64,000 nucleotides of DNA, taken from positions 1 to 64,000 of the forward strand of contig JAFGJM010000057.1 in NCBI GenBank assembly GCA_016929095.1. The letters run 5' to 3'. This document shows, piece by piece, positions 55,058 to 63,522 of this stretch (positions within the stretch are counted from its first letter, which is position 1; every line of letters begins with the position of its first letter). The notes under the pieces were generated by a model. That model had not been told where the DNA came from and searched no databases. It saw only the letters and a program-made list of their open reading frames with translations. Position numbers and translations under genes: made by a program. The DNA comes from Anaerolineales bacterium (GTDB lineage Bacteria > Chloroflexota > Anaerolineae > Anaerolineales > UBA4823).

Positions 55058-56032
55058 TTAACGTATTTTGGATAAACTCGCCTCCAATTGATCTGATGTC
55101 AAAGCGACAAAACCGGCATCGCCGACAAATTGCTGCCCATCGGTAAGCGCCCATTGAATGAAAGCCTGAACCAATCCCGAAGGTTTTCCCTTGGTCACCA
55201 GATTCAACACCCGCGCCGGAGGCGATGGGTACTTGGCTTCGGCAACCATCTGAGAGGCTTCAGTTTTGGTTTCGAGTAATTCTTCTGCTTCCACTAATCC
55301 ATTGCCATTTACATCAATTGGAACTGTGGTCGAGCCCTCCACCGGCTTATTCGTGTTTGAATCATAGGCATACCCAAGGTTATTAAACCCAATGCCGAAA
55401 GGGTCTTTGATGACAGCATCTAACAAACCCGGGTCGCCATACACGCCAATGCCCAATAAATCTTCTTGCTTGTTATTATCCAGGAATTTTGCCCAGGTTT
55501 CTGCTGCGCCGCACGAGTCGGATCGCGTGTAAACATGGATCTCATCGGTGATTTCAGGGCGACCAACCGCTTCTCCCCAGGTTTTTATCTCGCCGGTAAT
55601 ATATATCTTAATGAATGTTTCTTTCGTCAACCCCTTGTTTGTAAGATCTTCCAGAACAGGATTAGATATACTGATAGTAGGGAAAACAGCGTCTTTGACG
55701 ACACCGACCCAATACGCACCTATTTCTTCTTCTTCAGGGAATATATCTCGAGAGACCATGCCAATATCCACTGCTCCAGCTAATGCATCTGCCATGCCCT
55801 TTCCAGCTCCACCTGCCGATACATCAAATTGTACCTCAGGATGGATTTTTGCGTATTCTTCTGCCCAAACTGTCATCATGGGATACAATGCCCAGGCGCC
55901 CGAAACCGTGATGTTGCCTTTTTGAGTCGCTGCGTTGTTTCCTGATGAGGTCTTTGCGCCACAGGCGGTGACGAATAATGCCAGGATCAGCAAGGCAATA
56001 ACAATTATGGAAAGCTTTGATGTTTTTTTCAT
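55058..56032 (-). CDS. pstS: Phosphate-binding lipoprotein with an EF-hand-like insert
   Basis: A 324-residue substrate-binding lipoprotein. The signal peptide ends in LFVTACG with the lipidated Cys near residue 24. The phosphate site residues lie in TVSGAWALYPMMTVWAE and VSAGGAGKGMADALAGAVDI, then VYTRSDSCGAAETWAKFL. Around residue 240, DVNGNGLVEAEE fits the calcium-binding EF-hand loop (Asp1, Asn3, Asn5, Gly6, Glu12). It captures phosphate outside the membrane. It is the first pst gene; an Rrf2 regulator gene lies 126 bases upstream on the same strand. Confidence 0.9.
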   Translation of the reverse strand: MKKTSKLSIIVIALLILALFVTACGAKTSSGNNAATQKGNITVSGAWALYPMMTVWAEEYAKIHPEVQFDVSAGGAGKGMADALAGAVDIGMVSRDIFPEEEEIGAYWVGVVKDAVFPTISISNPVLEDLTNKGLTKETFIKIYITGEIKTWGEAVGRPEITDEIHVYTRSDSCGAAETWAKFLDNNKQEDLLGIGVYGDPGLLDAVIKDPFGIGFNNLGYAYDSNTNKPVEGSTTVPIDVNGNGLVEAEELLETKTEASQMVAEAKYPSPPARVLNLVTKGKPSGLVQAFIQWALTDGQQFVGDAGFVALTSDQLEASLSKIR

Positions 56033-56158
56033 TGAAACCTCCAGAATAAAATTTTTGTTATTGGATGAGTGTTATTATATTCTCTATATAGTCTAGTCCT
56101 TTAGTCGTATATTGAGGTACACACAAACCTTCCTCTAGAACAGAGGCAACTCAGGTGT

Positions 56159-56635
56159 TTAATCGTGTTGTGGCGACGATGAGGGCTCTTCTAATTTTAG
56201 GTGGGCATCCTCCACCCGTTTACAAACATCCATCAGGCTTGTCTTATCCAGAATATCGCTGATGGCATTGCGGACATCCAACATCACCAAACGAAGTCCA
56301 CAAGTACGTTCATCAGGACAACCACATGGTTCATACGCCATCTGGCTAACACATCGAATAGGCGCCAAAGGACCATCGAGAATGCGAATAATATGACCTA
56401 AAGTAATTTCATCCGCGGGACGGGCAAGATAATACCCCCCTCCAATGCCCATTTTGCTATGCAGCAATCCGGCATTTTTTAAGGTCAGGAGTATTTGCTC
56501 AAGGAATTTTGCCGGGATTTTCTCCCGCTCGGCTATCTCTTTTATCTGCACGACACCATTACCTGTCTCGGGTTCGAGAATTGCCAGGTCAATCATGGCA
56601 CGCAAACCATATTCACCACGTTTGGATAATCTCAT
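56159..56635 (-). CDS. Rrf2/IscR-family transcription regulator
   Basis: A 158-residue regulator of the Rrf2 family. The winged-helix starts MRLSKRGEYGLRAMIDLA and contains KIPAKFLEQILLTLKNAGLL and GIGGGYYLARP. Four cysteines, RCVSQMAYEPCGCPDERTCG, resemble the cluster-binding region of Fe-S sensing Rrf2 proteins such as IscR and NsrR. It may sense an Fe-S cluster, redox or NO. It lies upstream of the pst genes, but no iscS is present. Control of pst by an Fe-S-sensing regulator would be unusual and is only suggested by position. Confidence 0.9.
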   Translation of the reverse strand: MRLSKRGEYGLRAMIDLAILEPETGNGVVQIKEIAEREKIPAKFLEQILLTLKNAGLLHSKMGIGGGYYLARPADEITLGHIIRILDGPLAPIRCVSQMAYEPCGCPDERTCGLRLVMLDVRNAISDILDKTSLMDVCKRVEDAHLKLEEPSSSPQHD

Positions 56636-56713
56636 ATGCTCACTAATAGTATACTAAATATATAGAGTTTATAATACTAGTAGGATACATGAGTTTATTC
56701 GATTTGTCAAGAT

Positions 56714-56757
56714 TAAAAAAAATCCGCCAGGTTTATCGCTTACAAAACCCGGCGGAT
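56714..56757 (-). terminator. Strong terminator of the ~300-base transcript
   Basis: ATCCGCCaGGTTT (56722-56734) and AAACCcGGCGGAT (56745-56757) form a 13-base stem with one mismatch. On the minus strand it is followed by eight T. It closes the transcript driven by the promoter at 57030-57058. Confidence 0.9.
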
Positions 56758-57022
56758 AACAAATGATTGGTTGATCTGTCGTTTTGTATGTATAGCCAAA
56801 TTCTTACTGGCATTGAGGCTCGGTTGCAGCGTGCATAACCAACAACCTACATCTTACTCCAAAAAACGAACTGAGTGACCATTAATGGTGAAAATTCGAT
56901 AAGCGCCTCCTGTGTGTGCACTAATAAAATTGTATGGAGAATACAGTAGAATTTTTTGGACATAAAGATTCTAACCGTCACCTCCTTGATAGCTACGCTT
57001 ATGGATTGGTTATTTAATGTTC
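56758..57022 (-). ncRNA. Short transcript of unknown nature, small RNA or micropeptide gene
   Basis: A segment of about 300 bases lies between a near-consensus promoter (57030-57058) and a strong terminator (56714-56757), upstream of the Rrf2 gene. It contains CAAGGAGGTGA at 56988-56978, the same long Shine-Dalgarno sequence as the short transcript near 26.35 kb. The longest frame downstream is 38 codons (56963-56847), beginning MSKKFYCILHTILL, but its ATG is 17 bases from the GGAGG, too far for good initiation. It could be a regulatory RNA, a micropeptide gene or a leader. No known ncRNA family is recognised. Confidence 0.45.
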
Positions 57023-57029
57023 TGAATAA

Positions 57030-57058
57030 ATAATATAGAAAAACAGGCGGCTTGTCAA
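57030..57058 (-). promoter_or_regulatory. Near-perfect sigma-70 promoter
   Basis: TTGACA (57058-57053), 17 bases, then TATTAT (57035-57030): a perfect -35 box, the optimal spacing and five of six -10 bases. It drives the leftward short transcript. Confidence 0.8.
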
Positions 57059-57234
57059 TAATAATATTGTAAGGACATTTTTATGTAACAAAATTGAAAT
57101 ATTTGCAAAAAATTTTTCAAACACACCATCTCATGATTACCGGCTTTCATTGCCAGGCCTAATTGCTCAAAACTACTCATCATCCAATCACGGATTTCGA
57201 GATATTTGGGGTTATTAAATTCAGGTAAGCACAT
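57055..57234 (-). CDS. Possible 59-residue protein or gene remnant
   Basis: An ATG at 57234 opens 59 codons; the first 38 look protein-like (PEFNNPKYLEIRDWMMSSFE), while the end is AT-rich and less so. No ribosome site precedes it, and its stop overlaps the -35 box of the promoter at 57030-57058. It may be the degraded start of a lost gene in a decayed patch next to the FGGY kinase remnant. Confidence 0.3.
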   Translation of the reverse strand: MCLPEFNNPKYLEIRDWMMSSFEQLGLAMKAGNHEMVCLKNFLQIFQFCYIKMSLQYYY

Positions 57235-57526
57235 AGGCTGGTATTGTTAATAAAAATTATCCATTTATTGTTTTTGAAAGGAGATGAAATTTATAGTATA
57301 AATATGTGAATTAATCATATTCTATAGTTTGATGGTCGCCGTACTCTTTATCATTTGTTGAAATATTCAATTTTCAATCTGCACAATTAGCGATCAGAAC
57401 AATAAACATTTCGGGTTTGAATGATCGGGCGTTCGTTGAAAATTTCGTTGAAAGATCAGGGATAGCATTTTGAAATATACACATCAACTCTTGCAATTTT
57501 TAATATTACATGCCTACTACCAATGA
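57235..57526. other. AT-rich spacer without a gene
   Basis: Nothing with coding character is seen. AAAGGAGATGAAATTTATAG near 57279 on the plus strand looks like a ribosome site, but any frame after it is closed quickly. Confidence 0.4.
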
Positions 57527-57709
57527 CAACATAATCAGGCTGGTGCATTTTCCGACCCTTCCAGCTGCGCCGAGCAATGTTTGCGCATTGCCAAAGAATA
57601 CGAGCCGCGAGGACAATTCAGCCAGAGATACAACACCATGTTTGCCCTCTTTAAGGACCTCCATGATCGTATTCAAGAACCCTACAATCAACTGGCGCGT
57701 ATTCCATAA
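57527..57709 (+). pseudogene. C-terminal remnant of an FGGY-family carbohydrate kinase
   Basis: The frame from 57527 (after a TGA) to TAA at 57709 encodes about 60 residues. They read like the end of a xylulokinase/glycerol-kinase type protein: QAGAFSDPSSCAEQCLRIAK, KEYEP, then QFSQRYNTMFALFKDLHDRI. FGGY kinases are about 500 residues and end in this way. There is no start codon and nothing upstream resembles the kinase body. The rest has been lost by deletion. Confidence 0.6.
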
Positions 57710-57766
57710 GTATCTTTTCTTGAAAGTATTTTTAATATAAAAAAATGAAATAACTGCGAAAAAAAC

Positions 57767-58495
57767 ATGGCTGAAACCGCTCAACTCTTTATCACTTGTA
57801 TAATTGACACGCTCTATCCCGAAATCGGGGAGGCGGTTGTCCAGGTATTAAAGCGCGCCGGGGTTAAACTTGAGTTTCCTCCGGGGCAAACCTGCTGCGG
57901 TCAACCGGCATTCAACGCCGGGGTACGCGATCAAGCCCGCCTCATGGCGATCCATACCATCCGGGTTTTTGAAAATACCAGCGGCCCAATCGTTATTCCC
58001 TCTGGCTCCTGCGCCGGTATGATACGGCATCAATATTCTGAGCTTTTCGCCAATGACCCGCAATGGCTTCCCAAGGCAAAGTCTTTGGCAGGCAGGGTGT
58101 ATGAATTCAGCGAATTTCTCGTGGATTATTTAGGCATTACCGACGTTGGCGCCCGCTTTCCTCACAGAATCACCTATCATGCATCGTGCCACCTCAACCG
58201 TGAGATGGGCATCGATCGTCAACCGCGAGCCTTGCTCTCCAAGGTGAAAGATGCCGAATTCGTCGAACTGCCCTCCGCGACCGATTGCTGCGGTTTTGGC
58301 GGCGTATTTTCGGTTGAACATCCCGAGATCTCTGCGGCAATGTTAGAGCGCAAAATCGCCAACATCGAAGCCTCAGGCGCGCCGTTGATTGTTTGCGGTG
58401 ACGCCGGCTGTATCACCAATATCAACGGCGGTCTGCACCGGCGCGGCAAACCCCAACGAATGTTACATATCGCCCAGGTGTTGGCCAGCACCTGA
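57767..58495 (+). CDS. lutA: LutA-type iron-sulfur protein (lactate utilisation)
   Basis: A 242-residue protein with two CCG domains: TCCGQPAFNAGVRDQARLMA near residue 43 and TDCCGFGGVFSVEHPEIS near 165, plus SGSCAGMIRHQY and YHASCHLNREMG. The Cys-rich motifs ligate Fe-S clusters. LutA works with LutB and LutC in L-lactate oxidation to pyruvate. lutB follows 36 bases downstream, and lutC is missing. No strong ribosome site is obvious before the ATG. Confidence 0.9.
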   Translation: MAETAQLFITCIIDTLYPEIGEAVVQVLKRAGVKLEFPPGQTCCGQPAFNAGVRDQARLMAIHTIRVFENTSGPIVIPSGSCAGMIRHQYSELFANDPQWLPKAKSLAGRVYEFSEFLVDYLGITDVGARFPHRITYHASCHLNREMGIDRQPRALLSKVKDAEFVELPSATDCCGFGGVFSVEHPEISAAMLERKIANIEASGAPLIVCGDAGCITNINGGLHRRGKPQRMLHIAQVLAST

Positions 58496-58531
58496 CGCAA
58501 TCAAAAATTTGGCAGTAACCAATTTTCTACC

Positions 58532-59626
58532 ATGACCAGTCCATTTCGCACTCACATCCGCCAGGCTCTGGCAAATCCCAATTTACAAACAGCTTTGGAT
58601 AACAATGCCGAGCGGCGTATAAACGCTCGCATTCAAAATTACGCCTTCCTCCCCGAAGATGTGCAGGTGATGCGCCAGCGCGCCCACAACATTCGCACCG
58701 ATGTGGTCGCAAATCTAGCCCGCTACCTGGACCAATTTATCGCCAACCTCCAACAAAATGGCATCATCGTCCATCAGGCAGCCGATGCAAATGAATCAGT
58801 GAATATCGTTTTGGATATCGCAAAACAACACAATGCTCACCTGATTTCCAAATCCAAGACCATGGTTGGAGAAGAAATCGAATTAAATCCAGCTTTAGAA
58901 GCCCATGGGTATGAGGTGGTGGAAACTGACCTTGGCGAATATATTGTTCAAATCCGCCATGAACACCCTGCTCATATCATTACTCCAGCCGTCCATTTAC
59001 GGCGTGAAGATGTGGGGAAAACGTTTAACGAGTTGCTGGGAGTTCCCTATACCGACGATGTGGCAACCATGGTGGCTGTCGCCCGGCGAACGCTGCGGGA
59101 CATCTTTCTAAAAACCGATATTGGCATTTCGGGCGTAAATTTTGGCGTCGCTGAGAATGGGATGTTGTGTGTCCTGACCAATGAAGGCAATGGGCGTATG
59201 GTTACCACGCTGCCGCTAGTGCACATCGCGTTGATGGGCATCGAACGCCTGGTACCCTCGCTGGAAGACCTTGCATCATTGCTTTATCTATTACCGCGCT
59301 CTGCCACCGGTCAAAAACTCACCGTTTACACTAACCTGATCCGCCAACCCGCCGTCGATAGCGATGGTCCGCGTGAACGTCACTTGATCTTGTTGGATAA
59401 CGGCCGCAAGTTAATGAGTAATTCGCCTTTCCATGAAATGCTATATTGTATCCGCTGCGGTGCGTGCATCAACGCCTGCCCGGTTTTTCGCGAGATCGGC
59501 GGACATGCATACGTGGGTAAATCAGGAAAACACACGCCTTACCCCGGGCCAATGGGCTCTGTAATCTCCCCGGCGCTTTTTGACGCACAAGACTTCGGTC
59601 ATCTGGCACGCGCCAGCAGTTATTGA
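58532..59626 (+). CDS. lutB: LutB-type iron-sulfur protein, truncated at its C-terminus
   Basis: A 364-residue protein; the family is normally 450-480. The front is intact: RAHNIRTDVVANLARYLDQF, ISKSKTMVGEEIELNPALEA and GVNFGVAENGMLCVLTNEGN. The first [4Fe-4S] motif is CIRCGACINACPVFREIGGH near residue 308. The family continues through HLPYASS to a second motif, CGACTEVCP; here the sequence stops right after HLARASS with Tyr and a stop codon. The second cluster and about 100 residues are therefore missing. The following DNA belongs to an HdrA-like gene lacking its start. Probably non-functional as it stands. Confidence 0.85.
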   Translation: MTSPFRTHIRQALANPNLQTALDNNAERRINARIQNYAFLPEDVQVMRQRAHNIRTDVVANLARYLDQFIANLQQNGIIVHQAADANESVNIVLDIAKQHNAHLISKSKTMVGEEIELNPALEAHGYEVVETDLGEYIVQIRHEHPAHIITPAVHLRREDVGKTFNELLGVPYTDDVATMVAVARRTLRDIFLKTDIGISGVNFGVAENGMLCVLTNEGNGRMVTTLPLVHIALMGIERLVPSLEDLASLLYLLPRSATGQKLTVYTNLIRQPAVDSDGPRERHLILLDNGRKLMSNSPFHEMLYCIRCGACINACPVFREIGGHAYVGKSGKHTPYPGPMGSVISPALFDAQDFGHLARASSY

Positions 59627-61472
59627 AAAAGATATAAAGGAATTGGGGATAAACCGTGTGGTGATTGGCGCCTGTGCTCCATCCTTGCACGAGCAAACCT
59701 TCCGCAATACTGTTATGCGCGCCGGTTTGAACCCTTATCTTTATTATCATGTTGGCATACGTGAACAAGATAGTTGGGTTCACTCGGATGACAAAGAGGG
59801 TGCTACTGAAAAAGCCATTCGTTTATTGGCGGCTGGTATTGCTAAGGCGCGTTTATTAACACCCCTTGAACCCATCCATTTAGGTGCTGAACGACATGCC
59901 CTTGTTATCGGCGCGGGTGTGGCTGGTCTACGCGCTGCATTAGATACTGCTCAGCAAGGAATCCATGTCACCCTGGTAGAAAAGGCATCTTTTTTGGGTG
60001 GGCGTATGGCGCAGTTGAATTCGATTTTCCCTTCCGGCGAAGCGGCGGTAGATTTGCTTAAGCAATTAATCCATGAAGTAGTAGAGCATCCATTAATCAC
60101 GGTTTTCACGCAAGCCAAGGTGACAAACGTTGACGGATATATCGGCAACTACGAAATATCCATACAACAAGATGGACGCGGATTTCAAAGCGATATTGAA
60201 GCGGAAGCTTTAATGGCCGCCTGTACACAAGAAGTTCCCAATGAATTCGATTATGGAATAACAAAACGGAAAGTGATATACCGCGCCTGTAAAAATTGTT
60301 ATCCACCACTACCCGCAGTGGATTGGGAAAATTATAATGGCGAACCCATTCAAGTAGATGGTAAATCCATCGTCTTGAAAAATGAACCAAAACTCTTTAA
60401 CATAAAAGCAGGCGCAATTGTTATGGCAACCGGTTTTGATCCGTATCAACCGAGCCAGGGCGAGTATGGTTTTAGCGAATTACCTGAAGTCATTACACTA
60501 CCTCAGTTAATCCGTTTCCTTGCTCTTAACCATGATAAGAAAGAATTGATCTGGAACGGGCGAAAAGTACGGGATGTCGCTTTCATCCATTGCGTGGGCA
60601 GCCGTCAGATCGAGGGTGTTGACGAACCACAACCCGATGGACAGGTTAACAATTATTGTTCCCGGGTTTGTTGTACCGCCACCTTGCATATGATCGAGGA
60701 ATTGAACAAGTTATATCCCGATTTGAACATCTATGATCTGCACGAAGATATCCGCACTTATGGACGCGGCCATGAAGACTATTATTTACGAGTTCTAGAA
60801 TCGAAGGCTCGTTTCCTGCGCTTCACCGGCACTGAACGCCCCATTGTCATGGCTGCGCCGTCAGGCGATACACACCCGGTGCTGGTTCACATCAAAGACA
60901 CATTTACTTATGGCGATGAGATTGAAATCGCGGCCGACCTGGTTGTTCTGGCTGTCGGGATGGTGCCTCGCACAGTGGATGACCTGGTGCAAATGTTGAA
61001 AATCTCTCGCGGCAACGACCGTTTCTTGTTAGAAGTACACCCCAAACTTCGCCCTGTTGAAACATCAGTGAATGGGATTGTACTGGCTGGTACAGCCCAA
61101 GGACCAATGAATATCCAGGAAAGCCTGACCGCTGCATCTGCCGCATCTGCAAAAGTGGCAACCTTGCTTGGGAAAAGCAAGGTCGAATTACCCCCCTTTG
61201 TAGCGCATGTTGATGCAGACAAATGTGAAGGAGATGGTATCTGCATAGATATATGCATAAGCGAGGGCGCATTAGCATTGGTCACTTTTGGTGAAAATGG
61301 AAATGAAGTTAAACGGGCTGTCGTCACCCCTGCCAACTGTGCTGGTTGCGGTGCTTGTGTCGGGGTATGCCCAAATCGAGCTATCGATGTGCAAGCCTGG
61401 ACCCTTGCCCAATACGAAGCCATGGTAGATGCGATTGCCATGGATTATGATTTCGCAGAGGAAGTAGCATGA
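59580..61472 (+). CDS. HdrA/QmoA-type flavin iron-sulfur protein, truncated at its N-terminus
   Basis: A 630-residue reading frame from a TTG inside the lutB end; genuine homology starts near 59621 (VIEKDIKELGINRVVIGACA). The family normally has about 80-100 residues before this, including a CxCGxNI motif, all absent. After that it is complete: PYLYYHVGIREQDSWVH, the FAD-binding ALVIGAGVAGLRAALDTAQQ, HCVGSRQIEGV and NNYCSRVCCTATLHM. Two C-terminal ferredoxin clusters follow (KCEGDGICIDICISEG and NCAGCGACVGVCPNRA). HdrA proteins bifurcate or relay electrons. The start of translation is artificial; the gene is either broken or joined by misassembly. Confidence 0.85.
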   Translation: MTHKTSVIWHAPAVIEKDIKELGINRVVIGACAPSLHEQTFRNTVMRAGLNPYLYYHVGIREQDSWVHSDDKEGATEKAIRLLAAGIAKARLLTPLEPIHLGAERHALVIGAGVAGLRAALDTAQQGIHVTLVEKASFLGGRMAQLNSIFPSGEAAVDLLKQLIHEVVEHPLITVFTQAKVTNVDGYIGNYEISIQQDGRGFQSDIEAEALMAACTQEVPNEFDYGITKRKVIYRACKNCYPPLPAVDWENYNGEPIQVDGKSIVLKNEPKLFNIKAGAIVMATGFDPYQPSQGEYGFSELPEVITLPQLIRFLALNHDKKELIWNGRKVRDVAFIHCVGSRQIEGVDEPQPDGQVNNYCSRVCCTATLHMIEELNKLYPDLNIYDLHEDIRTYGRGHEDYYLRVLESKARFLRFTGTERPIVMAAPSGDTHPVLVHIKDTFTYGDEIEIAADLVVLAVGMVPRTVDDLVQMLKISRGNDRFLLEVHPKLRPVETSVNGIVLAGTAQGPMNIQESLTAASAASAKVATLLGKSKVELPPFVAHVDADKCEGDGICIDICISEGALALVTFGENGNEVKRAVVTPANCAGCGACVGVCPNRAIDVQAWTLAQYEAMVDAIAMDYDFAEEVA

Positions 61473-61765
61473 GTATACAATCGGAAACCCAATCACGCGC
61501 CGATTTGCTTAAACGCTTACGTGAACAACACAGCCAAAGCGTAACCCAAACGCAAGCATATTACAAAGAACAGCGGAGCATTCATACCCAGATTTGCAGC
61601 ATTATCCGCGACACACCCAAAACCGTTCCCGAGGTGGCAGAGGCAGTCGATCTTCCTTCCCAAGAAGTTCTATGGCATTTGACTACCATGAAAAAATACG
61701 GTCTTGTAGTTGAGAGCGGTATGTGCGGTGATTATCCTCTTTACCAGAAGGTGGATCAACCATGA
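61469..61765 (+). CDS. Small winged-helix-like protein
   Basis: A 98-residue protein. A charged N-terminal helix (RADLLKRLREQHSQSVTQTQ) is followed by a winged-helix-like unit, IHTQICSIIRDTPKTVPEVA, SQEVLWHLTTMKKYGLVVES. The fold resembles ArsR/MarR-type small regulators or partners. Its start overlaps the upstream hdrA-like stop by 4 bases and its stop overlaps the next gene by 4 bases, so it is made in step with the Hdr proteins. Regulator or structural subunit is not settled. Confidence 0.7.
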   Translation: MSIQSETQSRADLLKRLREQHSQSVTQTQAYYKEQRSIHTQICSIIRDTPKTVPEVAEAVDLPSQEVLWHLTTMKKYGLVVESGMCGDYPLYQKVDQP

Positions 61766-62925
61766 ACAATCGTCTTGACCCAAAAATTCTCAAAGAACTC
61801 AAAGAATACGGTGCTGTAGGAATTGAAAAATGTTTCAATTGCGGCAATTGCACTGCCACCTGCCCTTTAGCAACTGACGATTATCCATTTCCGCGCAATG
61901 TTATCCGCCGTATTCAATTGGGACAAAGAGAGCATCTCAAACGCCAATTAGACCCCTGGTTGTGCTACTATTGCGGTGATTGTTCAAATACCTGCCCTAA
62001 AGGCGCCGAGCCAGGCGAGACCATGATGTCCACCCGCCGCTGGTTGACCGCTCAATATGATTGGACAGGACTGGCGCGAAAGTTTTACACCTCTGCAGTC
62101 TGGGAAATCGGAGCTATTCTTTTCGTTGCTTTCTGCGTGGTATTACTGTTTGTATTTTTCGCCGGACCTATGGAAACTGACCATACCGCACTCAACACCT
62201 TTGCCCCGGTTCATGCTGTGCATATTGGCGATTGGATCATGGCAGGTTTTCTATCCTTCTTTTTGTTGACCAACATCTTCAGAATGTATCTCTTTACGAT
62301 CGTCCAGGGAGAGAGAACCCCAATTCCCATTTCAATATACATCACCGAAGCCTGGCACCTTATCTATCACTTTATCACCCAAAAAAGCTTTGATAAGTGC
62401 GATGAACAACAAAAAGGATTTATCAAAAAGACTCGTTGGCGCAACCACTGGCTCTTGGTGAGCGGCTATGTAATTATGTTAATCATGATAGTTGGGTTCT
62501 TGCCCTGGTTCCAAACAGAAAATATATACCCAATTTATCACCCTCAACGCTGGCTTGGGTATTACGCCACAATTGTTCTGTTATTTGGAGCTATCGATAG
62601 TCTTTGGGGACGGATCAAAAAAACCCACCAGATGCATCGGTTTTCTCACATGAGTGATTGGATATTCCCAATCCTTCTGATTTTAACCACGATTTCCGGG
62701 ATATTGGTACATGGGTTTCGCTATTTGGATATGCCCCTCCCAACTTATTACAGCTATGTCATTCACCTGGCTGTTTTGGTACCCATGCTGGTATTAGAAG
62801 TACCCTTTGGTAAATGGTCGCATTTAGCATACCGCCCATTCGCAATCTACTTTCAACATGTAAAAGCCAAAGCTTTAGAACAAGAAAGGACAAGTGAAGC
62901 ATTCGCATCAACCGGTTCAGATTAA
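61762..62925 (+). CDS. QmoC/HdrC-type membrane iron-sulfur/cytochrome b protein
   Basis: A 387-residue protein. The N-terminal HdrC-like domain carries two four-Cys motifs (CFNCGNCTATCPLA near residue 27 and CYYCGDCSNTCPKG near 70). The C-terminal part has six hydrophobic segments with histidines, as in the NarI/HdrE type of b-cytochrome. This fused layout matches QmoC, which passes electrons between quinones and Hdr-like flavoproteins in the membrane. Partners here are the truncated HdrA-like protein and the small winged-helix protein. No QmoB-type second flavoprotein or Apr genes are in the window. Confidence 0.85.
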   Translation: MNNRLDPKILKELKEYGAVGIEKCFNCGNCTATCPLATDDYPFPRNVIRRIQLGQREHLKRQLDPWLCYYCGDCSNTCPKGAEPGETMMSTRRWLTAQYDWTGLARKFYTSAVWEIGAILFVAFCVVLLFVFFAGPMETDHTALNTFAPVHAVHIGDWIMAGFLSFFLLTNIFRMYLFTIVQGERTPIPISIYITEAWHLIYHFITQKSFDKCDEQQKGFIKKTRWRNHWLLVSGYVIMLIMIVGFLPWFQTENIYPIYHPQRWLGYYATIVLLFGAIDSLWGRIKKTHQMHRFSHMSDWIFPILLILTTISGILVHGFRYLDMPLPTYYSYVIHLAVLVPMLVLEVPFGKWSHLAYRPFAIYFQHVKAKALEQERTSEAFASTGSD

Positions 62926-62975
62926 TCATAAGTAAATCAATGAATATATTTAGTAATAATCGAAAGGAGTGAAAG

Positions 62976-63434
62976 ATGATTTCCCCCGAAACTCTAAGAT
63001 TCTATTCATTATTTGCAAAACAAGATTCATCGATGTTAACCAAAATTGCAATGCTATCACAAGAACTTGAGTATGAAACCGATCATCAAATATTTTTAGA
63101 GGGTGAAGTCGCAAAAACACTGTATCTGATTTTAGAGGGCAGTGTCGTATTAACTATGAATATGGGAGAAGTAGGAGAACAAAATATTGAGGAATTAGAA
63201 CCACTTTCCAAAGGTGAAGTGATTGGTTGGTCATCAATGGTCAAACCACATATTTATAAAATGGGCGCATATACGAACCAAAAATCACGATTGATCGCTT
63301 TTGATGGCGAAAAACTGCACGAACTTTTCGATAATAACCCGGAGTACGGATATTATTTCTTTCAAAGATTATCTGAGGTAATTGGAGCGCGCTTGATAAG
63401 CAAATGTGTGCAATTGATGAGTCTGGTTGTTTAA
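62976..63434 (+). CDS. Cyclic-nucleotide-binding-domain protein
   Basis: A 152-residue protein that is one cNMP-binding beta-barrel: LEYETDHQIFLEGEVAKTLY, LILEGSVVLTM, then ELEPLSKGEVIGWSSMVKPH (phosphate-binding-cassette region). The arginine that contacts the cyclic phosphate is not obvious, so it may sense something else. No DNA-binding domain is attached, unlike Crp. AAAGGAG precedes the ATG. It lies between the QmoC-like and DsrE-like genes, in the same direction. Confidence 0.85.
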   Translation: MISPETLRFYSLFAKQDSSMLTKIAMLSQELEYETDHQIFLEGEVAKTLYLILEGSVVLTMNMGEVGEQNIEELEPLSKGEVIGWSSMVKPHIYKMGAYTNQKSRLIAFDGEKLHELFDNNPEYGYYFFQRLSEVIGARLISKCVQLMSLVV

Positions 63435-63522
63435 TCTGGATTTCTGTGATCGCCAAAAGACAGTTTATATTAACGCGGTCACAAATTATATAAACAATTC
63501 TAAACAATATAGGAGAGAATAA

